Assembly (NCBI GenBank): GCA_023313575.1
Contig: JAJTTP010000003.1
Span: 1-64,000, forward strand
Length of the DNA: 64,000 nucleotides
From: Eutypella sp. D-1
Lineage: Eukaryota > Ascomycota > Sordariomycetes > Xylariales > Diatrypaceae
Reading direction: 5' to 3'
Under the pieces are notes generated by a model. It made no database searches. It was not told where the DNA came from and was given only the letters and a program-made list of their open reading frames with translations. This document shows, piece by piece, positions 11,227 to 23,322 of the stretch (its first letter is position 1; every line of letters starts with the position of its first letter). The position numbers and the translations under genes are program-made.

Positions 11227-14200
11227 ATGAGCCCCGTGGGACCGCATTCGGCGGTGGATATGGCCCAGCGACAGAGGTCAGTGGATAGAGTCACCGACCA
11301 GATAGAGACTCCCTCGTTAGATGATCGCACGTACCGCGTCATCCGCCTACCCAATAAGCTGGAGGCCCTACTTGTTCATGACCCGGATACCGACAAGGCC
11401 AGCGCCGCCTTGGATGTGAACGTCGGCAACTTTAGTGATGAGGATGATATGCCCGGCATGGCACATGCCGTTGAGCACGTGAGTTACAACAACCCTGGAC
11501 GAGACACGCAAATGAGCTGACGATACTGATTCCCTGTAGCTTCTATTCATGGGTACTAAGAAGTATCCTGTAGAAAATGACTACAATGTCTATTTATCCT
11601 CGCACTCCGGAAGTTCAAATGCTTACACGGGTGCTTGCTCCACCAACTATTACTTTGACATTGCTGCCAAGCCAAGCAATGGGGAGGAGCCATCCGAGAC
11701 CAACCCATCGCCGTTGTGCGGTGGTCTCGACCGGTTCGCGCAGTTCTTCATAGAACCCCTCTTTCTTTCCTCTACGCTGGACCGAGAACTTCGGGCCGTC
11801 GACTCGGAGAACAAGAAGAACCTGCAAAGTGACACTTGGCGACTGCACCAGCTGGAGAAGAGCATGTCGAACCCCAAGCACCCCTACTGCCATTTCTCGA
11901 CGGGGAACTTCGAGGTGCTCAAGACAAAGCCCGAGGCCGAGGGGATAGACGTCCGCCAGAAATTCATCGAGTTCCACGGAAAGCACTACTCTGCGAACAG
12001 GATGAAGCTCTGTGTGCTGGGGAGGGAGCCGCTCGATGTGCTCGAGTCTTGGGTTGCCGATCTCTTCGCCGGTGTGCCCAACAAGGACCTACCGCAGAAC
12101 CGTTGGGAGACAGAGATACCATTTACCAAGGAATACTTGGGCTTGCAGACGTTCGCCAAGCCTGTCATGGACTCGAGAGAGCTGAACCTCTCCTTCCCGT
12201 TCATTGACGACGAACACCTTCTCGAGGAGCAGCCGGGCCGCTATATCAGCCACCTTGTCGGACACGAAGGGCCCGGAAGTATCATGTCCTACATCAAGTC
12301 TAAAGGCTGGGCGAACGCCCTGAGCGCTGGCACATATTCTGTCTGCCCAGGGACCCCCAGTATCTTCGACTTGCAGGTTCGATTAACCAAGGAGGTAAGC
12401 ATGCGGAATGGGTATACTGTGACGTCTTCGATTATTAACTGTCTATAGGGACTGAAACACTACAAAGAGATTGTCAAGGTGTTCTTTCAATATGTCTCCT
12501 TGCTGCGGGACGAACCGCCCCAGGAATGGATATTTCAGGAGCTGAAGGGCATAGCCGACGTGGACTTCAAATTTAAGCAGAAAACACCTGCAAGTCGGTT
12601 TACGAGCAAGACAAGCTCAATAATGCAGAAACCTCTACCGCGCGAATGGCTTCTTAGCGGGAATCTACTGCGAAAGTTCAACCCCGAGGTCATCAGCAAA
12701 GGCTTGGAACAGCTGAGACCTGACAACTTCCGGATGACGATAGTGTCGCGCGACTACCCCGGAGATTGGGACCAGAAGGAGAAGTGGTATGGGACGGAGT
12801 ATAAATGCGAGACGATTCCCCAGGATTTCCTAGCCGAATTAGAAGCTGCCGCGAAGAGTACCGCGGGCAACAGACTGTCCGCATTACACCTTCCAAGCGA
12901 GAACCAGTTCATCCCGACACAGTTCGACGTTGAAAAGAAGACGGTCAAGGAGCCTGCATTGGCACCGCGCGTAGTCCGAAACGACAACATCGCGCGGACG
13001 TGGTGGAAAAAGGACGACACTTTTTGGGTTCCCAAGGCCAACTTCATCGTGAGCTGCAAGAGCCGCCTTATTTCCGCCACAGTGGAAAATTTGGTCAAGG
13101 CCAAAGTCTTTACGGACTTGGTACGCGACGCGCTGGAAGAGTACTCCTACGACGCAGAGCTGGCTGGCCTGCAGTACAACGTAGCCCTCCATTCTCCGGG
13201 GCTGTTCATTGAGGTGTCCGGATATAACCACAAACTCCCCGTGCTCCTGGAACAGGTTCTCATCACCATGAGAGACCTCGAGATCAAGGATGACCGCTTC
13301 GAGATCATCAAAGAGAGACTGACCAGAGGTTACCAAAACTGGGAATTCCAACAGCCTTTCCACCAAGTCGGCGACTACCTCTCCTGGCTCACCGCGGAGA
13401 ATGACTACGTTGTCGAACAGTTTGTGGACGAGCTGCCCAACGTCACCGCCGACTCCGTAAGGCAGTTCCACCAGCAGGTTATGTCGCAAATGCACATTGA
13501 GGCATACGTTCACGGAAATCTCCACAAGAAGGAGGCACTCAAGCTGACAGATATGATCGAGACCATACTAAACCCTCGGCCACTCCCCAAGGAAGAATGG
13601 CCCATTATGCGATCGCTGATCCTCTCGCCGGGGGCCAACTTCGTGTATAAAAAGATCTTGAAGGATCCCGCCAACGTGAACCACTGCATCGAATATTATC
13701 TACACATCGGTGACAAGGGGGACCGCTTAGTCCGAGCGAAGACGCAACTTCTCGACCAGATACTCCACGAGCCGGCCTTCGACCAGCTGCGAACGAAGGA
13801 GCAGCTCGGGTACGTCGTCTTCAGCGGCATGCGAGCTAACTCGACGACCTACGGTTTCCGGTTTATCATCCAAAGCGAGAGGCCTGCTGAGTACCTCGAG
13901 TCGCGGATCGACTCCTTCTTGGCATCCCAGGTCACAACCATCGCGGCCATGAGCGACGAGGACTTCGAAAGCCACAAGAGGAGCGTGATCACCAAGCGTC
14001 TGGAGAAACTGAAGAACCTCGACCAAGAGACCAACAGGCAATGGGCGCAAATCTCTAACGAATACTACGACTTTGGCGCAGGTATGTAGTTATGATGTCA
14101 TTTTTTGCACCACAATGTTCTGATAATCGACTAACAAATTCCCATTATAGCCCAGGCGGACGCGGCCCAGGTGGGCGAGCTCACGAAGGCGGAGATGATC

Positions 14201-14488
14201 GAGTTCTATGCGGCCCACATCGACCCCATCTCACCGGCCCGCGCCAAGCTCGTCGTCAACCTGATAGCGCAGGCCAGCAACCCCAAGGGCGATGGAGAAG
14301 ACGCGAGCGCGAAGGCCGAAGGGGCGGACGAGGAGAAGAAGGAGTTGGAGACGGCCCCTCCCACGAACGGAACGGTCCCGGTCGTCATCTCCGACGTCCG
14401 AGACTACAAGGCGAGCCTCGTCGCCGGAAGCGGTGCCCGCCCCATCGCGGCACTTTCCGAGTTCTTGGAGATAGACCCGAAACTATAA
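11227..14488 (+). CDS. STE23: Insulin-degrading enzyme / STE23-like M16A zinc metalloprotease
   Basis: Four exons: 11227-11478, 11540-12394, 12449-14081 and 14151-14488 (introns 61, 54 and 69 bp, all GT-AG), giving 1025 aa, the usual length for the family. The inverted zinc motif HxxEH is at residues 80-84 (GMAHAVEH, continuing LLFMGTKKYP across the first intron), and the third zinc ligand Glu is in ELRAVDSENKKNL about 70 residues later. The rest matches IDE/STE23: the repeated M16 half-domains, YNHKLPVLLEQVL, and near the C-terminus RTKEQLGYVVFSGMR. Known family members are large peptide-degrading chambers; yeast STE23 also processes a-factor. The protein ends DPKL; a C-terminal PKL tripeptide fits the peroxisomal PTS1 consensus, as AKL does in mammalian IDE. 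The 5' leader is CT-rich. No tandem neighbour suggests an operon-like arrangement. Confidence 0.96.
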
Positions 14489-14808
14489 CGAGAGTTCGAG
14501 AGTAGGGGGAAAGGGGGAGGTGTGGTAGAGGGAGAGAGGGAAGGGCAAGGAGTAGACGGAGGATAGAATTTAGAACCGCCGGGCCGCCGAAGGGATTTAT
14601 ACATACATACATGCATAGTTATTATGTCTGCCTCTGGGTGTTACAGGTGAGAGGCGTTCGGATTTTCCGGTGATAGACGGGAAAGGGGGGGTCGGTGGGG
14701 AGGAAGACAACGGGCGGGGCGGCGGGGTAGACGGACGGGTAGGCGGCTAGCCGGAAAAAAAAAACAACAACAACGAACGAGACTCATGATATGGATGGGT
14801 GCATTCTG

Positions 14809-14839
14809 TTTTTCTTTTCTTTTCTTTTCTTTTCTTTTC
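14809..14839. repeat. (TTTTC)n microsatellite
   Basis: Six tandem TTTTC units. Confidence 0.9.
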
Positions 14840-16354
14840 ATGTCTTGTCTTCCTTTCTTCTTGGTCTATGCATCTGCTACGTAACGGTATATAGATAGCA
14901 TGTTATGCCCGACTGCTACAGAATCATGCTGTAAATCTGGGAAGGGGGCCTTATCCTACATACACATGAAAGAATAACTGGTTCTATGGTGTCAGACTTG
15001 CTTGCATTTTCTTTTCCCCCAGTCAAACTTCTTACAACATATGGGGTTCAGCCCCTGTGAAGTCTTATAGGTAGGTAGCCTTGGATTGTCTTTTTTTTTT
15101 CTTCTTATGAGGCTGGTGTTTCAAACTGTTTGTTTCCAAGGTTACATCTGACAAGAGAAAGAAAACAGGTAAGATAGAGAGAGAATCACCCAACACATTC
15201 TCTCAGCCTCCTGGAGACAAACTAGTAAATTTCTGATGCAGATCCTCCCAGTCTTTAGTTATTGACTTGCTCTCCGACTTTAAAACGCATTACTTCAGCC
15301 GCAGCTTCCCGAAGAAAGACAAAAATAAAAATTAGCATATTGTATGATGGTATACATATATGTATCGGGGTAGATGTCTGTGTATACATACATACATACA
15401 TACATGGGGTACTAACCTTGAACTAAATAGGCGCCAACCCCGCTAACTTACTTGCTATATACCGCTAGAAGGTCGGATAAAGTAGGCCCCGAGTATGTAG
15501 TAATAAGCGGTAAGTAACACGCTGAAGTACTTCGAAATCGCCCACCAATCCGTTTTTTTTTTCGAGAATGCAACTAAGGGCGCATATAGTTAAGCCAGCT
15601 GAGAGAAGAAAAAACTTTTTGACTTAGCTACATCTTTTAATTTTTGGGATGTTGATTCAATTTTGGAACTGATTGATAATGCCGGCCCTAGGTAGGTACC
15701 TATTCTAGTCATTGTATAATATGTTGATTTTCCGTAGGTATGTACCGAAGAAAACAGCAGCCTATGAAGTATGTCTTATCCCCCACCTGCTCCTCTCTCC
15801 ATACCTACATACAAAGAACGTAACGTACTACTTGGAGTATGTACTTTGCTAGGCAACCATAATTGCATACATCCATTCATGTACATTCAATTCAATCCAT
15901 TCCTGGATGATTTGATTTGATAAGCGATCTACTTCCAAGATCACAGATTGATAACTTTTTGTTCACCGCACCTACTTGAGGAGCCAGTACGTCCATATTA
16001 TCTAGATTCACTATTATACCATTTTCAAAGTTACACTGCTTTTTTGCCTATGAACTTGCCCACCCAACCCAAGCAAGGTTCCTGCCTACTTACACCTGCA
16101 TGGAAGCATATCCATTATTGCACACAAGGCAGTTGCATCTTATTGTTGCATACTACCTATTTACCTTACCTATTTACCTTACTTAGGTAGGTACCTACTA
16201 TGTATATGTACCTAGGTAGGTAGGTAAAGATTATATGCTCTGTGGAAGACTACTTAATTACCTACCTGGTATCGGTGTTATACCTGTTAATGCATAACAA
16301 CAAAAGCATCCTCTGTCAACAATTATTTTCTTCTTAGGTTCCTTTTTGCCAACT

Positions 16355-16392
16355 TACTACTACTACTACTTCTACTACCACTACTACTACTA
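16355..16392. repeat. (CTA)n microsatellite
   Basis: Tandem CTA units with a few substitutions, upstream of the UBP12-like gene. Confidence 0.85.
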
Positions 16393-16613
16393 GAACTTCC
16401 TCCACTCACACACCTCCACACTCCTGGTCCTCGTCCTCCATTTTCAACACCATCAATTCCCTCCCTTCCCCCCTTTCCTCCAGGGCTCTCGTTCCCCTTC
16501 CTTGAGCATTCGACTAGGCCTGAAACCGTCATTGAGATTGGGGAATAAATAGAAGGAGACGAAAAAGAAAAAAGAAAAAGAAGGATAAGAAGAAGGCAAC
16601 GACCATAACGATT

Positions 16614-16650
16614 ACGACGACCACGACCACGACCACGACCACGACTACGA
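16614..16650. repeat. (GACCAC)n repeat
   Basis: Six-base units GACCAC/GACTAC in the upstream region of the UBP12-like gene. Confidence 0.85.
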
Positions 16651-17343
16651 CTGCACCCACAATCACGACGATTACGAATCGACATTATAATCATCCTTAC
16701 CTTTATCATCATAGCCATAACCGTATACGTATACGCTGCTATCTCCCTTTTCTCTCCTTTCTTTCTCAAAATCCGTTCTCACCCGGATGGGATGCCTTGT
16801 CAGCACTAGGGCCAGCATACCATTGCATACACATACATAGTGAACATTCCAGAGCTGCTGAGGCAGCTCACCGTCAAGACGTCTTCTTCAAAGAAACGGA
16901 AGATTTCAGCCCGGAAACCTGCTACTAAGGAAGAAACCCAATATAGTAGGGGTTCCCCCGATATCCCTATCGAGTCCTGCGAACAAGACCAAGATAACGA
17001 CCTAAACTTTTCCTTCACCACCAATATCACCACTACTTCCTCGTCAACAACCTCGACTGCCTCTACTGTTGTCTCTCCTGCTTACATCCGACCTGACTCG
17101 TTGCCCCCGGCCTCGAGCCTTCCTCCCCGGCTGCAAACCAGCAATAGCTCTAGCTTCGTCGATTACGCTTCCAGTACAGCCAGTTCCCCATCTGGAGCCT
17201 ACGCTGAGCTCACCATCGACAGCGATCGGGGTGCTGACACGCCTGGCTCTGAACCCAACTCCTATTCCAGTGCACCCAGCACCCACCCCGCCACCCTCCG
17301 GGGTTCCTCACCTTTTGCCAAGTCTGCCCACCACCGGGCCATC

Positions 17344-20300
17344 ATGGGTGGTGCTGCTGAAATTCCCGATAGAGCCTCCTCACCGCTGAAACGGCGCGCT
17401 TCAAGCATGGATCCCGATGCAGAATTAGATGCCAAAGAGGACGTCGACATGGTCTCGGCGACGCTCTCACCTCCACCCACTACTACCGCCAATTCTAGCG
17501 CCGCAAGTCCAACGAAGACCCATGATGTAAACGGAACACAGGAAGTGGAAGTAAACTGGTTGACCGAACCCCCGTCCGACGAGACCATGCCAGACCGTCC
17601 TAGCCCTCCTGGTGAAGAACCTGCCATCTCAGCACCAAAATCTCCAGGTAAATATTTTGAGTAGTATGTACATGGATATTAGTGCCCAGTTGCTGACATA
17701 CATATAGCCCCTCAACCACCCCCCTCAATAGAGGCCCACTTCAAGTCCATCAAGGCATTAGTCGAGGAGATGGAGGGCTCTCAGTACATGGAGGGCCAAT
17801 CGGGATTTCTCGTATCGAAGCAATGGCTGTCCAAGGTGTTACCTGATGATCCGTCATCAAAAACTGTGCTGGAGGACTTGTCTTTAGTAGGGCCCGTCGA
17901 CAACTCGGACGTCATACGGGAGGTCATATCCGATCCCTGTGTCGGCGATGATGTTGAGGACAAATTACAAAAGTATTTTGTCCGTCTACATGAGGGGGTA
18001 GACTTGGAGCGAGTTCGGATATTTCCCAGGGGCGCTTGGGATCTGCTCATGCAATGGCCAGGTCTCAAGGAAGGCCAGCTGCCCATCATCAGAACAGCAC
18101 ACAACTTCAGTGAGAATGAAGAAACCGGGTATACATCATTCGAACTCCATCCAGTTGTCATGGCGGTGCACCGCCTATGGTCCCCTAACAGCCCCATCGC
18201 TATCGACCAAAGACTTAAGGCATGTAAACCACCACCAGCGAGGCTTCCTCGTAGCCGTTCGACTCAGTACCAGACTCTACTAGCGCAGGCGAAGAAGGTC
18301 TGCAACATCAACCTCGATAATCGGGTCCAGGTATGGAAGGTCATGCAGAAACCTTCACTCCCTAATGGCTCTGGCCCCACACCGCCAGACTCACCAAGTC
18401 AGGATAACAAATCTAGCGACCCAGCTACGCCATTCAACCATCTTCTCGTAGATGCCGAGTCTTTCTTGACGTTGGAGCCAGACTCGGAAAGAGAGAAGGT
18501 CGATATGGCGGATCACACAAACAATGCGAAATACAACGGTCACGCAAGCCTCAGCACTTTGGGCCTCACAACAGACCTCGCCTTGGTTCTAGATGAACAT
18601 ATCGAGTCTCATTATTTTGTATCGAACTACTCTCCGTCCCAAGCGTCGGCGTCGCTTCCGACACGCAATAGTTCTGCTAGCCTCACAGTGCAAAACCGAA
18701 ATTCCAGGAGTGGGCGTGCTAGCCCCACACCATCTGGTCCCATCACTCGTGGTAGGACGCAGAAGTCGGGACGTACTCTGGGTTGTGTTGGGCTGACCAA
18801 CTTGGGGAACACTTGCTATATGAACGCGGCGCTCCAGTGTGTGAAAAGCGTGGAGGAACTGACCAAGTATTTCCTTTCGAAAGAGTGGAAGAAGGAGCTC
18901 AACAAGGATAATGTTCTCGCCCATAACGGCGATGTGGCGGCCACTTATGCGCACCTGCTGGAGGATATCTACCGAGACCCGGCTCCCACGTCTGTGACAC
19001 CACGTCAGTTCAAGAACGTCATTGGACGATACGCGCCGTCCTTCAGTGGATACGGTCAACAGGATTCACAGGAGTTTGTCGGTTTCTTGCTGGATGGGCT
19101 GCAGGAGGACCTGAGCCGGATCAAGAAGAAACCTTATATCGAGAAGCCTGACTCAACGGATGAGATGGTGAACGACCCCGACGCGATCCGGAAGATGGCG
19201 GAGCAGGTGTGGGATATCACCAAGAAACGAGACGACTCCGTCATTGCCGACCTGTTCACTGGCCTCTACAAGTCAACGCTCGTGTGTCCTGATTGCGGCA
19301 AGATCAGCATTACTTTCGATCCCTTCAACAACCTGACCCTGCCCCTACCGGTCGAGAACAAGTGGAATCACACCGTGAAATTTTTTCCCTTGAATGATCG
19401 TCCAGTCAACATGCGGGTCGAGCTAGATAAGCACGCGAGCATTAAGGCCTTGAAAGAATTTTTATCAGACCGTACAGGGGTGCCGGTAGAGCGTTTATTC
19501 GGAGCCGAAGAGTTCAGAAACAAGTTCTACAAGATCTATACTGACGCCGGTATTGCCTCCGAAGAGATAACGACAAGTGACAACGCCTGTTTTTACGAGC
19601 TCGAGGCACGTCCCACTAACTGGGGGGGGATGCCACGTAAACAGCAGAAGACGAGCTATGCTGTCAGATCTCTGTTGGAAGAAGAGGAGCACAATGCTTC
19701 TGTGTCGTGGGATGACGAGCAAGCGGATAAATTGGTGGTACCAGTCATCCAACGCAAACCTTCAGTAACCAAATCACTCTACAACTCACATACCACCCGG
19801 CGTTGGACTGCCGTCTCTGCTCCCTTCTTCATTGTTGTTACGCCTGAAGAGGCCAGAAGCGAAGAGGCCATTCGCCGTAAACTCCTAGAGAAAATTGCGA
19901 CACTCACGAACAACCCAATGTTCGAAAGCGAGCCTGACTCATCGAATACTACCGATACCGAGGTGATTGGTGCTAATGGCTCCGACTTTAGTTCCTCTAA
20001 CGATGGTAGGGTTACCACCCACTCAATCCAGGGCGAGGATGATCTAGTCGATATCCACATGAAGGATGCTGGTCCCACGAAAAACGGTGCCTCCACTCCA
20101 GGGGCTAGTGAAAGGTATGTTTGCGTAGCGCTTCTTTACGGCAAAGTATGGAGTTAACTCTATTCTAGACCCGCTGCCCGGCACGTCTTCAAGGGTACAA
20201 AGCCTAATTGGGCCAATCCTAATAACTTCCTACCTGCAAGGTTGCAGAATTTGTTCGACATCTGCTACTTCTCAGAAGGAGCTGCATGGTTACCAGCCGG

Positions 20301-22189
20301 CCAGCAAGCTGTCGCCGAAGACAGGGAGTATCCGAAGCTCTCGTCAAGAATACCGGAGACAACCTCGTCGGAAGACCAACTTGATAATGCAACAACTGGA
20401 ACAGCGTCCAATGAAGAAACCAGTTCCGATGAGGCACAGCGGCCAAATGGTGATGTGCCTCAAACTCGCATGGTCGACGAAAGTGACGACGAAGATAGCA
20501 GCCCCGTTGTCAAGGTACGCGCAAATACCAGGGTCAATAGGATACATCATGGTCACAAGAGACGGAAACTCGGCCTCAAACCTTCGCTAACTAGTATGCA
20601 GTCCCCGCCTCTATCGAATAGACATAAACCCCCCAAGGCTAGACCCGGCGCGAAGGTAGCAGGCAGCCGCAAAAAGATGAAGGCTCACAAGGTCTACGGG
20701 AAGGCAGGCAACAAGAAATTACGTCAACAACAGCGTCAACAGGCGCAAAAAGAGAAGAACAAGTCACTCGAGGTTGACCAATTTGACATGGAGGAACCAG
20801 TCGCTGATGGAGGACCGCTCATTCGCCTTAAAGAAGGTATCATATTGGACTGGGCTGCTGACGCCTTCGATGAGGTCTACGTGCATGGTTCAATAGCATG
20901 CGAGGAACTACCCGATCCTGAACTGGATAAGATCCAGAGGACCCGGAATACACGTCGTAAGAACGGCATCACGATCGAGGCCTGCCTAGACGAATTCGAG
21001 CGCAAGGAGGTCCTTTCAGAACAGGACATGTGGTACTGTCCTCGTTGCAAGGAGCACCGCCGTGCGACTAAGAAGTTTGATCTTTGGAAGACCCCCGACA
21101 TCCTAGTCGTCCACCTCAAGAGGTTCATGTCCAACGCATGGAGAAGGGAAAAGATTGACGTCTTAGTTGACTTCCCGTTGGAAAACCTAGATATTACCAC
21201 CCGGGTGCTTCACAAGGAGGAGGGTAAGCAGGAAGTCTACGATCTCATCGGAGTAGACTGCCACTGGGGAGGTCTAGCTGGAGGCCATTACACTGCCCAT
21301 GCGAAGAATTTTGTAGATAGGCAGTGGTATTCATACAATGGTAAGTACCTGACCGCTACGGGAAGCCTGAAGACACTGCTAATCCGGCGCCTCAGATTCT
21401 TCGGTCTCGAAAGTGCCGGCGGATAGGGTTGCGGATAAGATTGTCGACGCGTCGGCATACCTGTTGTTCTACCGACGTCGATCCGAAGCGCCCCTGGGAG
21501 GCCCTCGCTTCGAGGAGATACTCGAGCGTTTCCAGGATGACTCCTCCGACAACGAGTCGGGGGAAGTCCAACGCCTCGGCGGGGCCTCCTCCCTCGATGG
21601 GTCGTCGAGCGCGTATCCAGGAGCAGGAGCTACTCACCAGGGCGGAAGTCTTGGTGGTAGTGTTACCACCAACGGTAAAACGAACGAGGCTCTCTCAACT
21701 AATCTCAAGTACGACGGCAAGGCGAAGGGCGTTCACCAGAGCATCGAGGACGAGGGTGTCGATATGGGGGAGGATCACACACAGCCTACCGGATTCGCTA
21801 ACAACACTTGGAACTTCGATAAAATTTCAGGCGCGGCGGACTTCGAAGATAGAGGCCAGTTTAGCAGCAACGCGTCCATTGCTTCGGATGAGGCTCAGCA
21901 CGACTCCTCAGGTGACGAGCGAGCCCATAGCCAAACCATCGGCTTCGACGACGGCGATGCAAGTTTTCCGGGCGTCTCGTCATACCAGTCGGTGCCAGGG
22001 CCCAGTCCTGAGCCCGAGTCCGCGCCGCCGACATATAACGAACAGGCTGAACCCCAGGTGAAGTTCCTGGGCACCATGGGCGACAAGTCCCAGAAGGTCT
22101 ACGAGGTCCCGTCTGCGCAGGCGGATGACGAAAGGAAGTCCGAGGAGGCTACTGAGATCCACCTTGATGATAACGACAAACTCAATTAA
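17344..22189 (+). CDS. UBP12: UBP12-like ubiquitin C-terminal hydrolase (USP family, DUSP domain)
   Basis: Exons 17344-17647, 17708-20114, 20169-21340 and 21396-22189 (introns 60, 54 and 55 bp), 1558 aa from the first in-frame ATG. After a Ser/Pro-rich N-terminus comes a DUSP domain (residues about 130-235; FLVSKQWLSKVLP ... RIFPRGAWDLL). The Cys box GLTNLGNTCYMNAALQC puts the nucleophile at Cys471, and QQDSQEFVGFLLDGL follows. Zinc ribbons are seen in VCPDCGKISITFDPF and YCPRCKEHR. The His box YDLIGVDCHWGGLAGGHYTA puts the catalytic His near 1277, split from its downstream part by the last intron (YSYN|DSS). Between the two boxes lie long Ser/Thr-rich and Lys-rich insertions (KKMKAHKVYGKAGNKK). 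The C-terminal 250 residues are acidic and disordered. The frame stays open 530 nt upstream of the ATG without another ATG, so a longer N-terminus through an unseen exon is possible. Family function: removal of ubiquitin from substrates in cytosol and nucleus. Confidence 0.93.
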
Positions 22190-23322
22190 GCTACCGCATG
22201 CAAACTGGTTATCATGAGATCCATCTTGTCTAATTTTCTTTTTCTTTTTTTCCCAGCAAGACATAGAGAACAATCAGCATGGACTAGAGGCGACAATACG
22301 TGCCGCTAGAGTGGTCTACCAACGGGGGGGGCATAGATAGATTACGAGGGGGACACGACTTAGACGGACGTCTACCGGCTCCCTCCCCCCGCCCGATCCA
22401 GCTTAGTCTGGCGAGGCGGTTACGACGCATACGAGAAGGGGGGTGTTGGAAAGAGAAACTGTGAAAAAGCGGAATGGGGGGAGCAAAGTGTCGGTAGTCC
22501 CAACTTCCAGGTTGCCGAGGAGAAGGGGGTTGCATTATCCGCATATGCGATGCATGGCATGGCAATGGGGGGCATGGCATGTCCGGCCACGCATACACAC
22601 CTTTGAAAGGGCTGTGGCTCGGACCACGACGGCGTTACGGGTGTTTTAAATGTCAGAATAAACGATGGTTTTGGTTCTGGTATGGTATGGTATGGTATGG
22701 TCTGGTCTGGTCATATCTACATAGTATGATTGATCCCATTCATCCTTCTTTCTTTTTCCTTCTCAAGCACTACCCGACCGTATCTTCCGTGTGTGTATGC
22801 ATGTGTATGCCTATCAGTAGCAAAAGCGTAAAGGGCAGTAGACTATTGGTCTGGCTAGACAGATGGACGTAGCGATGCGTTGTGTTTACGTCGCGATAGG
22901 TATCGATCCTTCGTAGATACATATGGTAGTACGGTTTTGTAGACTCCTTATCGGGCGGGCAACTACACCTGAAAATGGCCAAAGAGTTTGTTTACCTGGT
23001 AAATCAACTGCTTCTAGGATTCATCTAAGCCCCCCTGCTGTAAGTGACGTACCTATGGGTCAAAAAGACATCGTCACAATCCTCACAAGGAATCACACTT
23101 AACTAATTCACACTTATGGTCCATTTATTAAGAATTTAGGGAGTTTGATGTATACTTAGGATGACGAGGCTGCTTGATTCAATCTGGCCAGCCTCCTCTA
23201 CATGCATGCTACTACCTCCCCAAGGAAACAATCTCGCTGAAAGTTAGCAGTGCCCGAAAAGAATAACACCGTTGACTGGTCAAAGCCAAACCAGGAACAG
23301 ACAGATAGACCCCTGCCCCATT
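22190..23322. other. Convergent intergenic region UBP12 / TAP-like peptidase
   Basis: 1.1 kb between two converging 3' ends. It contains a GGTAT/GGTCT repeat (22679-22712) and T-rich stretches, and no coding signal. Confidence 0.65.
22679..22712. repeat. (GGTAT)n/(GGTCT)n microsatellite
   Basis: Tandem GGTAT units grading into GGTCT units. Confidence 0.9.

Larger units (their letters stand above)
14489..17343. other. 2.9-kb intergenic region and UBP12 leader
   Basis: Contains the STE23 3' region (purine-rich 14490-14560), many simple repeats and, from about 16810, a frame open into the UBP12-like coding exon but lacking any ATG until 17344. No other gene seen. Confidence 0.55.

Noticed and set aside
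12884..13525. 213-aa minus-strand ORF
   Set aside because: Antisense shadow of the STE23-like exon 3.
16323..16769. 148-aa minus-strand ORF rich in Arg/Gly/Ser
   Set aside because: Produced by CTA and GACCAC simple repeats and T-rich sequence; no conserved features.
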